Shown here piece by piece: positions 5,662 through 6,547 of a DNA stretch of 6,547 bases (positions are counted from its first letter, which is position 1; every line of letters begins with the position of its first letter). The position numbers and the translations under genes are program-made. The stretch is from Bifidobacteriaceae bacterium (GTDB taxonomy: Bacteria > Actinomycetota > Actinomycetes > Actinomycetales > WQXJ01): positions 1 through 6,547 of the forward strand of contig JAIRPS010000003.1 of assembly GCA_031256885.1 (NCBI GenBank). The letters run 5' to 3'. Below the pieces are notes generated by a model. It did no database searches. It saw only the letters and a program-made list of their open reading frames with translations, and was not told the origin of the DNA.

Positions 5662-6248
5662 AGCTTGACCTTCGGTGAGAGTTTGAAGGTAGCCTTGCCA
5701 GCCCGGTTCAAGGTGCCGCGCAAAGTTTTGCCGGCCGCCTTGGCGGTTACCTTCATCCCTTTGAGGTGAGACAACGGTTTGTTGTCAGTTGGTGTTACCG
5801 AAACCACCATTTTGCCGGAGCGAGAAACCTTTGCCGCAATTTTAGTTTTGCTTGGTTTAGCAGGAAGAGCAAATACTTGATCGCACTGACTTGTGTACTG
5901 GCCAGTTACAATGTCCCAACGCTCCCAGAAACCTTGCAGATTAGGGTCTTGGAGGTCGCAACCATGCTGTGGCGGTAAATTGTTACGCGGATACTTGCAC
6001 TGATAATAATGAACATAAACTTCAGGGGATTGTTCATCAATAATCCGCAGTTCATATTCCATCAGGCTGCCACCCGGCGCACAAGTCGGTTTGGGTGAAA
6101 GGTCGGTTGTTGTTTGATGTATCGGCAGTTGGTTGGCAGCCAGGGCGGGCTCGGTAGCCGCCAAGCTGGTGATGGTCAAAACAAGAACTAAAGTGCTGGC
6201 CAAACTGACAATGCCGAGTCGCTTGGCTGCGCCGGTGATTTGCAACAT
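5649..6248 (-). CDS. Secreted four-cysteine protein with C-terminal Ig-like domain, probably frameshifted
   Basis: A 199-residue exported protein that I do not recognise as a named family. Residues 1-37 are a Sec signal peptide: Lys9-Arg10, a hydrophobic core at about 12-31, and an ALA-A cleavage site after Ala37. The region 38-128 has four cysteines (56, 84, 97, 122), consistent with two disulfides outside the membrane, and is rich in aromatic residues (YVHYYQCKYP, FWERWD). From about 133 the sequence is Lys-rich with an alternating strand pattern (KIAAKVS, KMVVSVTP, GKTLRGTLNRAGKATFKL) like the Ig-like repeats of actinobacterial surface proteins. The domain breaks off at KLGPK; one extra base at 5658-5661 would extend it to 219 residues and complete it. 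No sortase motif or lipobox is seen. ATG 6248 has GAGGTG about 6 nt upstream. Base composition looks more A/T-rich than the fab genes, hinting at an accessory gene. Confidence 0.8.
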   Translation of the reverse strand: MLQITGAAKRLGIVSLASTLVLVLTITSLAATEPALAANQLPIHQTTTDLSPKPTCAPGGSLMEYELRIIDEQSPEVYVHYYQCKYPRNNLPPQHGCDLQDPNLQGFWERWDIVTGQYTSQCDQVFALPAKPSKTKIAAKVSRSGKMVVSVTPTDNKPLSHLKGMKVTAKAAGKTLRGTLNRAGKATFKLSPKVKLGPK

Positions 6249-6308
6249 ATGCTCACCTCATCTTTCTGTCTGGTAATTGAGCACAACTTACGTTAGCACG
6301 GTTTAGAA

Positions 6309-6346
6309 GGCTGCGGTGGCAGCCGATCTTGTTGGGGTATCGGCTG
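6309..6346 (+). promoter_or_regulatory. Two mutually exclusive hairpins upstream of the fasR-like gene
   Basis: GGCTGC (6309-6314) pairs with GCAGCC (6319-6324) around GGTG. The segment CAGCCGAT (6320-6327), which contains most of that second arm, also pairs perfectly over 8 bp with ATCGGCTG (6339-6346) around an 11-nt loop. Only one hairpin can form at a time. They end 30 nt before the ATG at 6377. An attenuator-like leader or an operator with three half-sites would both look like this. No U-tract follows either stem. Confidence 0.4.
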
Positions 6347-6376
6347 GTCGCCGGGCGAATTGATCTGGGGCGGGCT

Positions 6377-6547
6377 ATGCTTCTTGGTATGCCAGGAGCG
6401 GATCGCGGACATGCTGTACCTTCAGCAGCCACGTTAGCGCGGCTGCGTCAAGCCCAAGACCAGTTAGCGCAACAAGTATTGCAACGAATTGACGGGGAGC
6501 AAGCCTGGCATCGCGGTTTAACAGCTGAGCATCGCGCTTCGCTCAGT
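6377..6547 (+). CDS. fasR: FasR-like (PucR family) transcriptional regulator, N-terminal fragment
   Basis: 57 codons are visible before the right edge and the frame is fully open. The visible part, TLARLRQAQDQLAQQVLQR followed by IDGEQAWHRGLTAEHRASLS, aligns well by eye with the remembered N-terminus of FasR: shared L-x-RL, LA spacing, R-[IM]-D, W-[YH]-R, and E-x-R-[SA]. FasR is a PucR-type regulator that binds the fab promoter and activates the type II fatty-acid genes in Streptomyces and mycobacteria, where it lies directly upstream of fabD. The DNA-binding helix-turn-helix would be C-terminal and outside the window. The start could be ATG 6377 or ATG 6389; neither has a good ribosome binding site. 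The gene is divergent from the secreted-protein gene and points away from acpP-fabF. Confidence 0.6.
   Translation, partial: MLLGMPGADRGHAVPSAATLARLRQAQDQLAQQVLQRIDGEQAWHRGLTAEHRASLS

Noticed and set aside
5640..5700. Programmed -1 ribosomal frameshift in the secreted-protein gene
   Set aside because: No X XXY YYZ slippery heptamer is in phase near the shift point; a one-base change in the C4 run is simpler.

Overview
The window reads as ordinary chromosomal DNA from an actinomycete (Actinomycetota) of intermediate GC content. The evidence is the gene set: an EF-G2-type GTPase, two protein families known essentially only from Actinobacteria (DUF3145 and DUF3052), an actinobacterial subclass of peptide deformylase, and the start of what looks like a FasR/PucR-type regulator, all around an acpP-fabF pair. 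I cannot name a genus. I see no tRNA, rRNA, CRISPR array, insertion sequence or phage gene.

Layout from left to right. Positions 1-2015 (minus) hold most of an EF-G-like protein, cut by the left edge. A 144-bp divergent spacer (2016-2159) with a tandem octamer and an inverted repeat leads to def (2160-2657, plus) and then the DUF3145 gene (2799-3305, plus). The DUF3145 gene meets fabF tail to tail with 2 bp between the stop codons. fabF (3308-4549), acpP (4554-4802) and a DUF3052 gene (4934-5344) are all on the minus strand; acpP and fabF are 4 nt apart and probably translationally coupled. Upstream of the DUF3052 gene is about 250-300 bp without a convincing gene but unusually rich in inverted repeats (5374-5590). 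It is followed by a minus-strand gene for a secreted protein with four cysteines and a C-terminal Ig-like domain (5649-6248). That gene appears to have lost its last 22 residues through a one-base shift in a C4 tract. After a 128-bp divergent spacer with two mutually exclusive hairpins, a plus-strand gene begins at 6377 and leaves the window; its 57 visible residues resemble the N-terminus of FasR.

Functionally, the centre is part of a type II fatty-acid synthesis locus: AcpP carries the growing chain, FabF condenses and elongates it, and FasR is the known activator of this locus in Streptomyces and mycobacteria. In the arrangements I know, fasR, fabD and (in Streptomyces) fabH directly precede acpP. 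Here fabD and fabH are not between the regulator and acpP, the regulator points away, and the secreted-protein gene and the DUF3052 gene lie between them. def removes N-formyl groups from nascent proteins; EF-G2 is a translation-factor paralogue of unsettled role.

I found no clearly new multi-gene system. The points most worth a second look are the frameshifted secreted protein, the structured region ahead of the DUF3052 gene, and the switch-like hairpins ahead of the fasR-like gene.
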